Positions 44,512 to 53,278 of a DNA stretch of 64,000 nucleotides are shown piece by piece. Origin of the DNA: an uncultured Clostridia bacterium. Its GTDB lineage: Bacteria; Bacillota; Clostridia; Christensenellales; UBA1242. The position numbers and the translations under genes were made by a program. Numbering within the stretch: the first letter of the stretch is position 1; each line of letters opens with the position of its first letter. Where the stretch lies: positions 1 through 64,000 of the forward strand of contig CAKVHC010000003.1 in NCBI GenBank assembly GCA_934747805.1, written 5' to 3'. The notes beneath the pieces are model-generated. The model was not told the DNA's origin, made no database searches, and saw only the letters and a program-made list of their open reading frames with translations.

Positions 44512-44943
44512 ATGAAATGTGTATTTTGTGGAAGTGAAAATAGCCGAGTAATTGACAGCCGTTCGCTCAAGGATGGTTCAATTCGTCGCCGTAGAGAGTG
44601 TGAGAATTGTCACAAACGTTTTTCCAGTTATGAAACAATTGAACGCAACCCAATGGTCGTTATTGATGTGGAAGGCGTGCGCACACCATTCGAGTTTGGT
44701 AAACTTTTGGAGAGCGTGAACTACGCTACATATTGTCGTGGCATTAGCCAAACAGATATGATTGACCTAACTCACGAGATTGAACGCAGATTGTTCGCTT
44801 TGGAAAAACAGGAAATCACCACTTTGGAGATTGTGTCTGTGGCTAGCCAAGCCATTAGCGAACTTGACGAAGTGTCGGCATTTGTATATCACATTCAACA
44901 CAACGACATCAACAATATTCTTGATGTTAAGAGATTTTTCTAA
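44512..44943 (+). CDS. nrdR: Transcriptional repressor NrdR
   Basis: 143 residues. The zinc ribbon has Cys3, Cys6, Cys30 and Cys33 ('MKCVFCGSENSRVIDSR', 'RRRECENCHKRFSSYE'). The ATP-cone domain follows ('PMVVIDVEGVRTPFEFGKLLESV'). NrdR senses ATP/dATP and represses ribonucleotide reductase genes through NrdR boxes; nrd genes are not in this window. A short attenuator-like hairpin separates it from the ABC-F gene. Confidence 0.97.
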   Translation: MKCVFCGSENSRVIDSRSLKDGSIRRRRECENCHKRFSSYETIERNPMVVIDVEGVRTPFEFGKLLESVNYATYCRGISQTDMIDLTHEIERRLFALEKQEITTLEIVSVASQAISELDEVSAFVYHIQHNDINNILDVKRFF

Positions 44944-44947
44944 TTTC

Positions 44948-44970
44948 AAATAGGGCAGTCGCCCTATTTT
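44948..44970 (+). terminator. Hairpin after nrdR
   Basis: Stem AAATAGGGC/GCCCTATTT, loop AGTC, only four Ts after it, so termination may be partial. Confidence 0.65.
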
Positions 44971-44982
44971 CATCTGTATTAA

Positions 44983-46572
<1,590 letters not shown>

Positions 46573-46587
46573 TTAGGAAATATACAA

Positions 46588-46803
46588 ATGAAATTGAAGC
46601 AATACTTAGTGAATACCAATTTGGTAAAAGACTATATGGCGAAGAACAATCTCACAACTGAACAGATGAGCAAGCTCTGCGATATGAGCGCCCGCACGTT
46701 CAGTTCGGTCATAAACAACCGTCGACCAGTCGATGCCAAACTTATGCTCAAACTCTCACTGGCATTGCACCTACCAATTAATCAAATCCTAATTGAGAAA
46801 TAA
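46588..46803 (+). CDS. Small XRE-type HTH protein
   Basis: 71 residues, almost entirely an HTH domain ('DYMAKNNLTTEQMSKLCDMSARTFSSVINNRRPV', key residues L...Q.S..C..S..T...V...R). It probably binds DNA as a dimer; the target is unknown. AGGAAA precedes the ATG. It is co-transcribed with the ABC-F gene and ends at a strong terminator. Confidence 0.8.
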   Translation: MKLKQYLVNTNLVKDYMAKNNLTTEQMSKLCDMSARTFSSVINNRRPVDAKLMLKLSLALHLPINQILIEK

Positions 46804-46829
46804 AAAAAACTGCTTCGGCAGTTTTTTTT
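46804..46829 (+). terminator. Terminator after the ABC-F/XRE operon
   Basis: Stem AAAAACTGC/GCAGTTTTT with a TTCG loop. The same ACTGC-TTCG-GCAGT hairpin recurs at 47659. Confidence 0.92.
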
Positions 46830-46847
46830 AATCTACAAATTTGTATT

Positions 46848-47132
46848 CTATTTTATGTTTGGTTCACTGGCTCTACGCTGATTACTAGTATCGTACGGAA
46901 TATTTGAAGGGTCAACATCACATTCGCTGTAACTCACCAATTTATTTACATCAACAGGCATTCTTTCTAACATACGCAAAATGGCATTAATGACTTTACG
47001 CATATTTAACATTTCGCACAACGAAATATCATTATTCATTGCACGATAAGATTCTTTAAATTCTCTAATTGCAGACATATCAAAATAACTAGCACCCATA
47101 TCAAAATAATGTTGCCTTAAATCTTCTCTCAT
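46848..47132 (-). CDS. Hypothetical protein divergent from XRE pair
   Basis: 94 residues from MREDLRQHYFDMGASYFDM. Helical and charged, with no recognised domain or membrane segment. AAGGAG lies ten bases before the ATG at 47132; a longer frame lies across the promoter and is rejected. Its promoter contains an operator-like inverted repeat shared with the divergent XRE genes, so it is probably controlled by them. Confidence 0.7.
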   Translation of the reverse strand: MREDLRQHYFDMGASYFDMSAIREFKESYRAMNNDISLCEMLNMRKVINAILRMLERMPVDVNKLVSYSECDVDPSNIPYDTSNQRRASEPNIK

Positions 47133-47168
47133 ACAAATATTTCTCCTTAATCGTGACAGACTATAACC

Positions 47169-47218
47169 AGTATAATGTACCGTTGGGTACAAGTCAACTA
47201 TTTTTTACCATTTGGTAA
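47169..47218. promoter_or_regulatory. Divergent promoter region with two TACC-N4-GGTA operators
   Basis: Minus promoter: TTGACT (47197-47192), 17-bp spacer, TATACT (47174-47169). TGTACC-GTTG-GGTACA (47176-47191) fills that spacer. TTACC-ATTT-GGTAA (47205-47218) lies just before the plus-strand -10 (TAATAT, 47219-47224) of the XRE gene. Both fit TACC-N4-GGTA and are likely sites for one of the adjacent XRE proteins. Confidence 0.75.
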
Positions 47219-47230
47219 TAATATTTAATT

Positions 47231-47449
47231 ATGAATATTGAGCAACAAAATGTTTTATGCCATAGACTGAAAGAACAACGTCTATTGAACGGTTGGTCAC
47301 TTGAACAACTTGCCGAAAAAGTTGGTGTTAGTCACGTGGCAATTAGTCGATGGGAAAACAATATTAGAACACCAAATATGTACAACATTATTGCACTCGC
47401 AAAGGCATTTGGTGTGTCTAGTGATTACTTGTTGGGACTGGAAGATTAG
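47231..47449 (+). CDS. XRE-family regulator (first of tandem pair)
   Basis: 72 residues: HTH 'LCHRLKEQRLLNGWSLEQLAEKVGVSHVAISRWENNIRTP' (key residues L..LAEK.GVS...I.RWE) ending in 'FGVSSDYLLGLED'. No Shine-Dalgarno; the ATG is six bases after the -10 box TAATAT, so the mRNA is probably leaderless. It likely represses itself and the divergent gene through the TACC-N4-GGTA sites. The next gene starts one base after its stop and is a paralogue. Confidence 0.85.
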   Translation: MNIEQQNVLCHRLKEQRLLNGWSLEQLAEKVGVSHVAISRWENNIRTPNMYNIIALAKAFGVSSDYLLGLED

Positions 47450-47450
47450 T

Positions 47451-47654
47451 ATGTTAAAATTTAGTTCACGTTTAAAAGAATTACGAGAATATGAGAAACT
47501 TGGTTATGCCGAACTTGGACAAGAATTAGGTGTGTCTGGTACGGCGATTGCTAGGTGGGAAAATGGCAAACGTATTCCTAATATTGAGTCATTGTACACA
47601 ATATCCAAGTTTTTCGGCGTATCTAGCGACTACCTGTTAGGATTGGAAGATTAA
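47451..47654 (+). CDS. XRE-family regulator (second of tandem pair)
   Basis: 67 residues: HTH 'FSSRLKELREYEKLGYAELGQELGVSGTAIARWENGKRIP' (key residues L..LG.ELGVS...I.RWE) and an identical 'FGVSSDYLLGLED' end. It begins at 47451 immediately after the first copy's stop; a longer frame overlapping the first copy is rejected. Strong protein similarity with diverged codons shows an old tandem duplication. The two may form heterodimers or bind different operators. Confidence 0.85.
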   Translation: MLKFSSRLKELREYEKLGYAELGQELGVSGTAIARWENGKRIPNIESLYTISKFFGVSSDYLLGLED

Positions 47655-48479
47655 AAAAACTGCTTCGGCAGTTTTTATTTTTTTCCAAATGTTGATTATG
47701 AAATCTAATGTTATTGAAGACAATTTTGCATTTTGAACGAGCTGAGAGTTGCGTTCGCCACCTTTGTACCAATATGGTGTCATTTTGATAAGGTTTAATA
47801 GGTCATCGGTGTTGTCAATATTTACATTGTAACTGATGCGTTGCGTGTCTGCGAGTTTAAATTGGTTAAAGGCGAATTTCTCCACATTTTTCTTGAAACT
47901 GTCCTGATAAACCACCTGTTTCAATTCCTTCAAATGTTCTTCGGCGGGTACAACTTCAATAATCGCACCATTGGCTGAAAGAACTCTTTTAAATTCGGCT
48001 TGTGGTTTCGGTGCGAAAACATTTAAAATTAAATCTACTGAACTGTCCTTTATGGGCAAATTGAAGATTGATGCCACTATGTAGGTGTTGTTTTTGTTAT
48101 GTTTGGACGCAATTTGCACCGCAAACTTTGAAATGTCCACACCGATTACGTTGTATTTGTTATCAAGCCCGGACGTATAATAACCTGTTCCGCAGCCTGC
48201 ATCCAAAACTACTTCTGGGTTCAACTCGGCTATAATTTCAAAAATCTTCAATTTCAAAGCCTTGTAATAATCTTTGTCCAAAAAGTTCTTTCTAGCCATC
48301 ACCATAAGTTTGTCATCGCCGGGCATTTTAGTTTTCTTCATATTTGCCAGCAAAAGGTTGATATAGCCCTCTTTTGATTGGTCGAAACAATGGCCATTCT
48401 CACAAATAAAGCTGTGTTCGGCACAAGATAGTGCCGCACCACATTTAGGGCAGATTAATATGTCTGTAAAGTTTCTCAT
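47637..48479 (-). CDS. RlmA-like 23S rRNA (guanine-N1) methyltransferase
   Basis: 280 residues. The N-terminal zinc finger 'LICPKCGAALSCAEHSFICENGHCFD' (key residues CxxC...CxxxH) is followed by 'GYINLLL', 'GDDKLMVMARKNFLDKDYY' and the SAM motif 'VLDAGCGTGYY', as in RlmA(I)/(II). It methylates N1 of a guanine in 23S rRNA (G745 or G748 type). ATG 48479 has GGTGGGTGA upstream. The C-terminus 'KIKTAEAVFLIFQS' is encoded by the terminator hairpin of the opposite XRE operon, and the frame closes 18 bp inside that neighbour. Confidence 0.87.
   Translation of the reverse strand: MRNFTDILICPKCGAALSCAEHSFICENGHCFDQSKEGYINLLLANMKKTKMPGDDKLMVMARKNFLDKDYYKALKLKIFEIIAELNPEVVLDAGCGTGYYTSGLDNKYNVIGVDISKFAVQIASKHNKNNTYIVASIFNLPIKDSSVDLILNVFAPKPQAEFKRVLSANGAIIEVVPAEEHLKELKQVVYQDSFKKNVEKFAFNQFKLADTQRISYNVNIDNTDDLLNLIKMTPYWYKGGERNSQLVQNAKLSSITLDFIINIWKKIKTAEAVFLIFQS
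47652..47677 (+). terminator. Terminator of the XRE pair
   Basis: Stem AAAAACTGC/GCAGTTTTT with a TTCG loop (47664-47667). It lies inside the 3' coding end of the convergent methyltransferase gene. Confidence 0.88.
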
Positions 48480-48524
48480 TTCACCCACCATTAAAACATA
48501 ATTTGTTAAAGTACGTTATATAAA

Positions 48525-48822
48525 CAAAAAACGCTCGGTTGAGCGTGCTTTGTTAGACACAAATTCATTCTTGTTAGCCAAGCCATGCTGGCATAACACG
48601 ACTTTGCTCCATTAGAGCCACCTCGTATCACATACTGTTGACTACTTAATGCTGCTGACTCCCGCCTCTGACATGGTTCATAGCACAATATTGCACAAGA
48701 CCCTAACTTCATCACAGAACCGTGTTACTCAACACACAACAAGCACTACCGCAAATGACATTCAGCCTTGCTTAAGCGGATTGCAAGTTCAGGGCACCGC
48801 TAACTCCCCGCCTATTGCGTCT
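48525..48822 (-). ncRNA. ffs: SRP RNA, large bacterial type with Alu domain
   Basis: Minus-strand RNA of about 298 nt. The 5' Alu part contains 'GCGGTGCCCTGAAC' and 'GCAATCCGCTTAAGCAAGGC', matching Bacillus scRNA. The S-domain tip contains 'CCATGTCAG' and 'AGCAGCATTAAG' around a GGGA (GNRA) tetraloop, where Bacillus has GGAA. Terminator ACGCTC/GAGCGT with Ts at 48530-48525. It forms the signal recognition particle with Ffh. Confidence 0.9.
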
Positions 48823-48828
48823 ATGGTT

Positions 48829-48857
48829 ATTATACCAAAGCACTCGTAAAAATACAA
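48829..48857 (-). promoter_or_regulatory. Promoter of SRP RNA
   Basis: Minus strand: TTGTAT (48857-48852), 17-bp spacer, TATAAT (48834-48829). Confidence 0.8.
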
Positions 48858-48886
48858 CTATTTTTTCCAAACTAAACCTAAAAAGT

Positions 48887-48915
48887 TTGCTCTTAACACG
48901 TTTTTATGTTAGAAT
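48887..48915 (+). promoter_or_regulatory. Promoter of the CBS-protein operon
   Basis: TTGCTC (48887-48892), 17-bp spacer, TAGAAT (48910-48915). It overlaps the ATG at 48906, showing that ATG is not the start. Confidence 0.65.
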
Positions 48916-48935
48916 ATAGCAAATTGGAGGCTATT

Positions 48936-49664
48936 TTGGAAAGAGAATTAAGCAACGCCGAGAGATTTATAACGGCATACAACGCCATTGACCATAGTTT
49001 GCGCTCACTTTATGATTTCAAAAAGTCGCTTACTTTCACTGATGTAGTGCGTAAGAGTGTTATGTTCAACTCAGTTGTGAGAAAATATGAAGACGACCTT
49101 TTGGACTACGGCAGACTGAGAAACGCAATCATTCACCGTTCAAACAGCAGTTATATAATTGCAGAACCACACATCGACGTTGTGGAGAATATTGAGAAGT
49201 TGGCGGACATTATTTCAACGCCACCTTTGGCACTTGACCGCATTAGTAATCATGAAGTTTTGACAATGAAGCACACCGCTAAGGCAAAAGAGCTTATTGC
49301 GTTGATGTCAAGGTCTGGTTACAGCAATATCCCTATTTATGACGGCAACGAACTCATAGGAGTGGCGAACGGACAGCGTATTATGAATATTATTGGGGAC
49401 GAAATCAACAACGGCAACAAGAATATTCAAGCGTTCCTTGACAACACCAGTGCAGGCGAGCTTGTGGCTAGAGAGGACAATGACAATTATTACATATTGG
49501 CAGATGAACAACTGACCATTGAATCCGCCATGCACAATTTTGAAACCAACCGCAAATTGCTTATCATTCTCATAACGAAAGACGGCAAGCGTGAAGAATT
49601 GCCACTCGGCATTATCACCATAACCGACGTCATTGAGATGCAAAAGGTATTGAACGTATATTAA
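48936..49664 (+). CDS. CBS-domain protein
   Basis: 242 residues from TTG 48936, chosen because GGAGG lies five bases upstream and the promoter overlaps the ATG at 48906. The N-terminal helical region contains 'ERFITAYNAIDHSLRSLYD' and 'YGRLRNAIIHRS', resembling an abortive-infection or HEPN-like helical domain (tentative). A CBS pair (about 105-242, 'YSNIPIYDGNELIGVANGQRIM', 'LIILITKDGKREELPLGIITITDVI') usually binds adenosyl ligands. It is co-transcribed with two RNA-modification genes. Confidence 0.75.
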   Translation: MERELSNAERFITAYNAIDHSLRSLYDFKKSLTFTDVVRKSVMFNSVVRKYEDDLLDYGRLRNAIIHRSNSSYIIAEPHIDVVENIEKLADIISTPPLALDRISNHEVLTMKHTAKAKELIALMSRSGYSNIPIYDGNELIGVANGQRIMNIIGDEINNGNKNIQAFLDNTSAGELVAREDNDNYYILADEQLTIESAMHNFETNRKLLIILITKDGKREELPLGIITITDVIEMQKVLNVY

Positions 49665-49665
49665 A

Positions 49666-50544
49666 ATGAAAACACCTAATTGGAAAGATTATAAAGTATT
49701 GTCCACCGGCGACGGTTACAAACTGGAAAAGTGGGGCGAATACACCTTGCTTCGACCTGACCCACAAGTCATATGGAAAGCTGAAAAGCCGCTAGACAAG
49801 TATAAGAACATTGATGCTAAATACACTCGCCATGAGAGTAAAACGGGCGAGTGGTCTTTCAGTCGCAAGTTGCCTGAAAGTTGGGTCATTTCTTGGCAAA
49901 ATCTGAAATTCAAGGTTCAGCCAATGAACTTTAAACACACAGGTCTTTTCCCTGAGCAAGCGGTGAACTGGCAAACGATGATAGACCTTATAAAGTCGGC
50001 GAAACGCCCTGTAAAAGTGCTTAATCTATTTGCCTACACAGGTGGGGCGACATTGGCGTGTGCCAGTGCTGGTGCAAGCGTTGTGCATGTGGATGCCGCC
50101 AAGAATATGGTCGCTCATGCCAAAGAAAATGCACGTCTTTCTGGTCTTGAAAACGCACCAATCCGCTACATTGTGGATGATTGCCAAAAATTTGTTGAGA
50201 AAGAAATCCGTCGTGGCAATAAGTACGACATTATAATCATGGACCCACCAAGTTTTGGCAGAGGCCCTAACAATGAAGTGTGGAAATTGGAAGAAAATAT
50301 CTTCGATTTCGTAATGCTCACAGCCAAACTCTTGTCTGACAACGCAATCGCCATGCTTATTAATAGTTACACGACAGGATTGCAACCAACTGTAATGCAA
50401 AACATTTTGTCAATTGCGTGTCGTGGATTCAAAGCAAAATTTGAAGCGTACGAAATTGGTATTGACACATTGGAAAATAATGTTAAACTACCTTGTGGAT
50501 GTTCGGCATTAGCTATCTTAGGAGGGAAAAATGGAAACGTTTGA
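49666..50544 (+). CDS. Class I SAM-dependent rRNA methyltransferase, RlmI-like
   Basis: 292 residues. The SAM motif 'VLNLFAYTGGATLACASAGA' (about 118-137), 'VVHVDAAKNMVAHAKENARLSG' and catalytic motif 'IIIMDPPSFGRG' are typical of RlmI/RlmK-type enzymes. The N-terminal PUA domain of E. coli RlmI is not seen. Target nucleotide unknown. It begins one base after the previous stop with no clear Shine-Dalgarno (coupled). Its end overlaps the pseudouridine synthase gene by 14 bp. Confidence 0.87.
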   Translation: MKTPNWKDYKVLSTGDGYKLEKWGEYTLLRPDPQVIWKAEKPLDKYKNIDAKYTRHESKTGEWSFSRKLPESWVISWQNLKFKVQPMNFKHTGLFPEQAVNWQTMIDLIKSAKRPVKVLNLFAYTGGATLACASAGASVVHVDAAKNMVAHAKENARLSGLENAPIRYIVDDCQKFVEKEIRRGNKYDIIIMDPPSFGRGPNNEVWKLEENIFDFVMLTAKLLSDNAIAMLINSYTTGLQPTVMQNILSIACRGFKAKFEAYEIGIDTLENNVKLPCGCSALAILGGKNGNV

Positions 50545-51235
50545 ACCACAAATTGTTTATGAAGACAATCACCTTTTGGTTGTTATCAAACCTAAAAATA
50601 TGAGCGTGCAAGAGGATGACTCTCACGACCCAGATTTACTCACACTATTGAAAGAGTTTATCAAGAAGCGTGACAACAAGCCAGGAAATGTATATCTTGG
50701 ACTCGTGCACAGGCTAGACCGCCCAACAGGTGGCGTTATGGTGTTTGCAAAGACGAGCAAGTGTGCAGACCGATTAAGTGAGCAAATCCGTAATCGTCAA
50801 CTCAAGAAGAAATATTTGTGCGTGGTGAAAGGCGTGCCAAATCATTTGGAAGACACTCTCACGGCATATCTTTTGAAGAATCCTGAGAGTAACACAGTCA
50901 GTCTTTCAACTCAGTCAAACAAGGAAGCAAAATTTGCCGAACTAGAATATAAAGTGTTAGACAGTGCGAAAGGTTATTCGTTAGTAAAAGTTGACCTTCA
51001 CACAGGTCGAAGCCATCAAATCAGAGTGCAAATGGCAAAGCAAAATTTGACCCCAATTTATGGTGACTTTAAGTATGGTGAAAAGGACCATGGTTCCAAT
51101 CTTGGTTTGTGGGCATATGAACTCAGTTTCGCACACCCAATCACCAAGAAAAATATGGACTTTAAAGTCTATCCAAACACCGAAGTTGCACCATTCGATA
51201 TGTTTAAGAATATTATAGAGTACAAAAATATTTAG
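50531..51235 (+). CDS. RluA-family pseudouridine synthase
   Basis: 234 residues. The catalytic motif HRLDRPTGG is at 60-68, with the nucleophilic Asp63; 'DLHTGRSHQIRVQMA' and 'YGDFKYGE' are family motifs. There is no N-terminal S4 domain, so it is a short RluA/RluC-like form acting on rRNA or tRNA uridine. GGAGGG lies within the upstream gene before the ATG. The operon (CBS protein, methyltransferase, synthase, ferredoxin) suggests grouped RNA modification. Confidence 0.93.
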   Translation: METFEPQIVYEDNHLLVVIKPKNMSVQEDDSHDPDLLTLLKEFIKKRDNKPGNVYLGLVHRLDRPTGGVMVFAKTSKCADRLSEQIRNRQLKKKYLCVVKGVPNHLEDTLTAYLLKNPESNTVSLSTQSNKEAKFAELEYKVLDSAKGYSLVKVDLHTGRSHQIRVQMAKQNLTPIYGDFKYGEKDHGSNLGLWAYELSFAHPITKKNMDFKVYPNTEVAPFDMFKNIIEYKNI

Positions 51236-51243
51236 GAGTGATT

Positions 51244-51414
51244 ATGTTAGTAGATAAATCTAAATGTGTGGGTTGCGGAATGTGCGTCAATTCCTGCCCA
51301 GTGGAAGCTATTAGTTTTGACAAAGATGGGTTCGCTTTCATCGATATGAAGAAGTGCATAAACTGTGGTACATGTAAGCGTGTTTGCCCTGTAGAAGCCA
51401 TTGACGAAAAATAA
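51244..51414 (+). CDS. 2[4Fe-4S] ferredoxin
   Basis: 56 residues, beginning MLVDKSKCVGCGMCVNSCP. It has two CxxCxxCxxxCP clusters: 'CVGCGMCVNSCP' and 'CINCGTCKRVCP'. This is a clostridial-type low-potential electron carrier. AGGAG precedes the ATG by six bases. It is the last gene of the operon, nine bases after the pseudouridine synthase. Confidence 0.95.
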   Translation: MLVDKSKCVGCGMCVNSCPVEAISFDKDGFAFIDMKKCINCGTCKRVCPVEAIDEK

Positions 51415-51429
51415 ATTAAATAATAGAAT

Positions 51430-51457
51430 AAAAAGGCATTGAATAAATGTCTTTTTT
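51430..51457 (+). terminator. Terminator after ferredoxin
   Basis: Stem AAAAAGGCATT/AATGTCTTTTT (one G-T pair), loop GAATA. The remaining spacer to 51696 is extremely A+T-rich homopolymer sequence with nothing else recognised. Confidence 0.75.
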
Positions 51458-51696
51458 AATCTAATTTTCAGTTTTATGTATTTTTTTTAAACTAATATAT
51501 TTTTTAATAAAATTTCACATAATCTGCGTTAATTACATGTATATTTTATTAAATTTTCATTTTTTACAACATTATATTATCATTAATTAAGAAAAATATT
51601 ATATAAATTTATTTTTAAAAAAACAAAAAAATAATTTGATAAAAAAATAATAAAAAATATGCAAAAAAATTTGTAAAAATATTTTAAAAATACCTA

Positions 51697-51725
51697 TTGA
51701 CTATAACCAAAAAAGGTGCTATAAG
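51697..51725 (+). promoter_or_regulatory. Promoter of the Ppx/GppA-like and MreB-like genes
   Basis: TTGACT (51697-51702), 17-bp spacer, TATAAG (51720-51725). Confidence 0.65.
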
Positions 51726-51760
51726 AAGGGTGTAGAAACAATAAAAGGAAATAGTTACTA

Positions 51761-53269
51761 ATGGAAAAATTAGGTATAATCAACTTGTCAACAAAGTCTG
51801 CAAAACTAACTATTGTTGATTACACAATGGCAGGGTATTTTATCGTAGAAAAAGAGATTGATGAGCCAGTCAATCTTCACCTAGACATTGAGCGTGACGG
51901 CTATTTGAAACCATCCCGCATTGAAGAAACTATCAAGGTGTTGCGTACCTTCCGCACAGTGCTAGATTTTTATAAAATTGACAACGTATTTTGTCTTGCA
52001 GAAAGGTCATTTTTGCAGATAAGAAATCAGCTTGCATTCTTCGATGAAATTTACAAAACTTTGGCACTCTTTTTCAAGGTTGCTGACGAAGCAGAAACGA
52101 TGTCCAGTTTGCACAATGCCATGCTTTACTCAATGGCTATTCCGAAGGGAATTGTGTTGGATATTGAAGACGAATTCATCAACATTATCAAATACAATCG
52201 CAGAATGCTTTTGGAATCGATTTCATTGCCTTATGGCGTGAAGAATATTGCGGACAATTATTTGCAAGAAACTAATCCAGAAACAAAGATGCAAAAAATG
52301 TGTGAGTTTTTGACTAACGAGTTTAAGCGCATTAAATGGCTCGCAGACATTGATGAAGATTATGAATTGATTGGCGTAGGCGAGGCGTTTGAAAATGCAG
52401 GCAAGCTTATCCGCAAATCAATCCACTATCCATTGGAAGTTGCGAACAACTTTATCGTTGAACGTAAAAACTTCACCACAGTGTTCAATCTTATCAAAAC
52501 ACTTGACCTAGACAAATCTAAGAAACTCAAAGGCATCAGCGAGTCACGTATTGACGTTTTGGCTAGCGGTATGGCTGTCATCAAATCGTTCTTTGGTGAG
52601 ATTGCCTCAAGCGAAATTCACGTTAGCACGAATGGTGTGCAATATGGTGATGCAATCAAGATTTTGTTCGCTCAAGCACAAGAACGTCCACTTGTTGACG
52701 TGTTGGGCTACAGCCTTTCAACCATTGAAGAGTTTTATCCAACAGCTAACTACATTACAGACATTTATGACGTGTCAATTATGTTGTATAAACAACTCAA
52801 AGTATTACACAAATTGCCTAAACTTTACACTAAGGTTTTGCGAATTGCAGCAAGCATGAGTCTGTCTGGCAAACGTGTTTCCTACAAAGATTTTGTGAAG
52901 AACTCATTCAACGTGGTTTTGAACTCCAACATTATGGGTGTCGGACACAAAGAGATTGTTCTGGCAGCATTTGTTTGTGCTACGCAAGACATTGATGAGT
53001 TTAATGCGAGCGAGTGGGTGCGATACAAAGACATTGTTGGCGATGAGGAAATTGATTCAATTAAGAAATTGGGTATTATTATCAAAATGGCTCGCTCACT
53101 ATGTGTAACAGGCATCAAGAATATTAAAGATATAACCTGTGACATCTTGGGTGACACCGTCATTCTAAAAACGGAAGTAGAACACAATGCAGAGTTAGAA
53201 ATCAATCAAGCAATGGCTTGTGCAAACGACTTTAAGAAAGTGTATAAAAAGAATTTGCAGATTTTATAA
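51761..53269 (+). CDS. Ppx/GppA-like protein with degenerate phosphate-binding motifs
   Basis: 502 residues with the two-domain actin-like N-terminal part and helical HD-like C-terminal part of exopolyphosphatase/pppGpp phosphatase. The first phosphate loop, normally D-x-G-(S/T)-N-S, reads 'GIINLSTKSAKLTI' (5-18). The second, normally DxGGGS, reads 'VLDIEDEFINII'. 'SRIDVLASGMAVI' matches the conserved R.....G. Loss of these residues suggests it is not an active phosphatase and may be a scaffold or sensor. It is transcribed with the MreB-like gene nine bases downstream. Confidence 0.72.
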   Translation: MEKLGIINLSTKSAKLTIVDYTMAGYFIVEKEIDEPVNLHLDIERDGYLKPSRIEETIKVLRTFRTVLDFYKIDNVFCLAERSFLQIRNQLAFFDEIYKTLALFFKVADEAETMSSLHNAMLYSMAIPKGIVLDIEDEFINIIKYNRRMLLESISLPYGVKNIADNYLQETNPETKMQKMCEFLTNEFKRIKWLADIDEDYELIGVGEAFENAGKLIRKSIHYPLEVANNFIVERKNFTTVFNLIKTLDLDKSKKLKGISESRIDVLASGMAVIKSFFGEIASSEIHVSTNGVQYGDAIKILFAQAQERPLVDVLGYSLSTIEEFYPTANYITDIYDVSIMLYKQLKVLHKLPKLYTKVLRIAASMSLSGKRVSYKDFVKNSFNVVLNSNIMGVGHKEIVLAAFVCATQDIDEFNASEWVRYKDIVGDEEIDSIKKLGIIIKMARSLCVTGIKNIKDITCDILGDTVILKTEVEHNAELEINQAMACANDFKKVYKKNLQIL

Positions 53270-53278
53270 AGGAGAACT

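Noticed and set aside
48906..48935. ATG 48906 as start of the CBS protein
   Set aside because: The -10 box overlaps this ATG, and GGAGG is correctly placed only for TTG 48936.
51458..51696. Small genes or RNA in the A+T-rich spacer after ferredoxin
   Set aside because: Only homopolymer-rich A/T sequence without stems, ribosome sites or open frames of note; its composition makes promoter-like matches meaningless.
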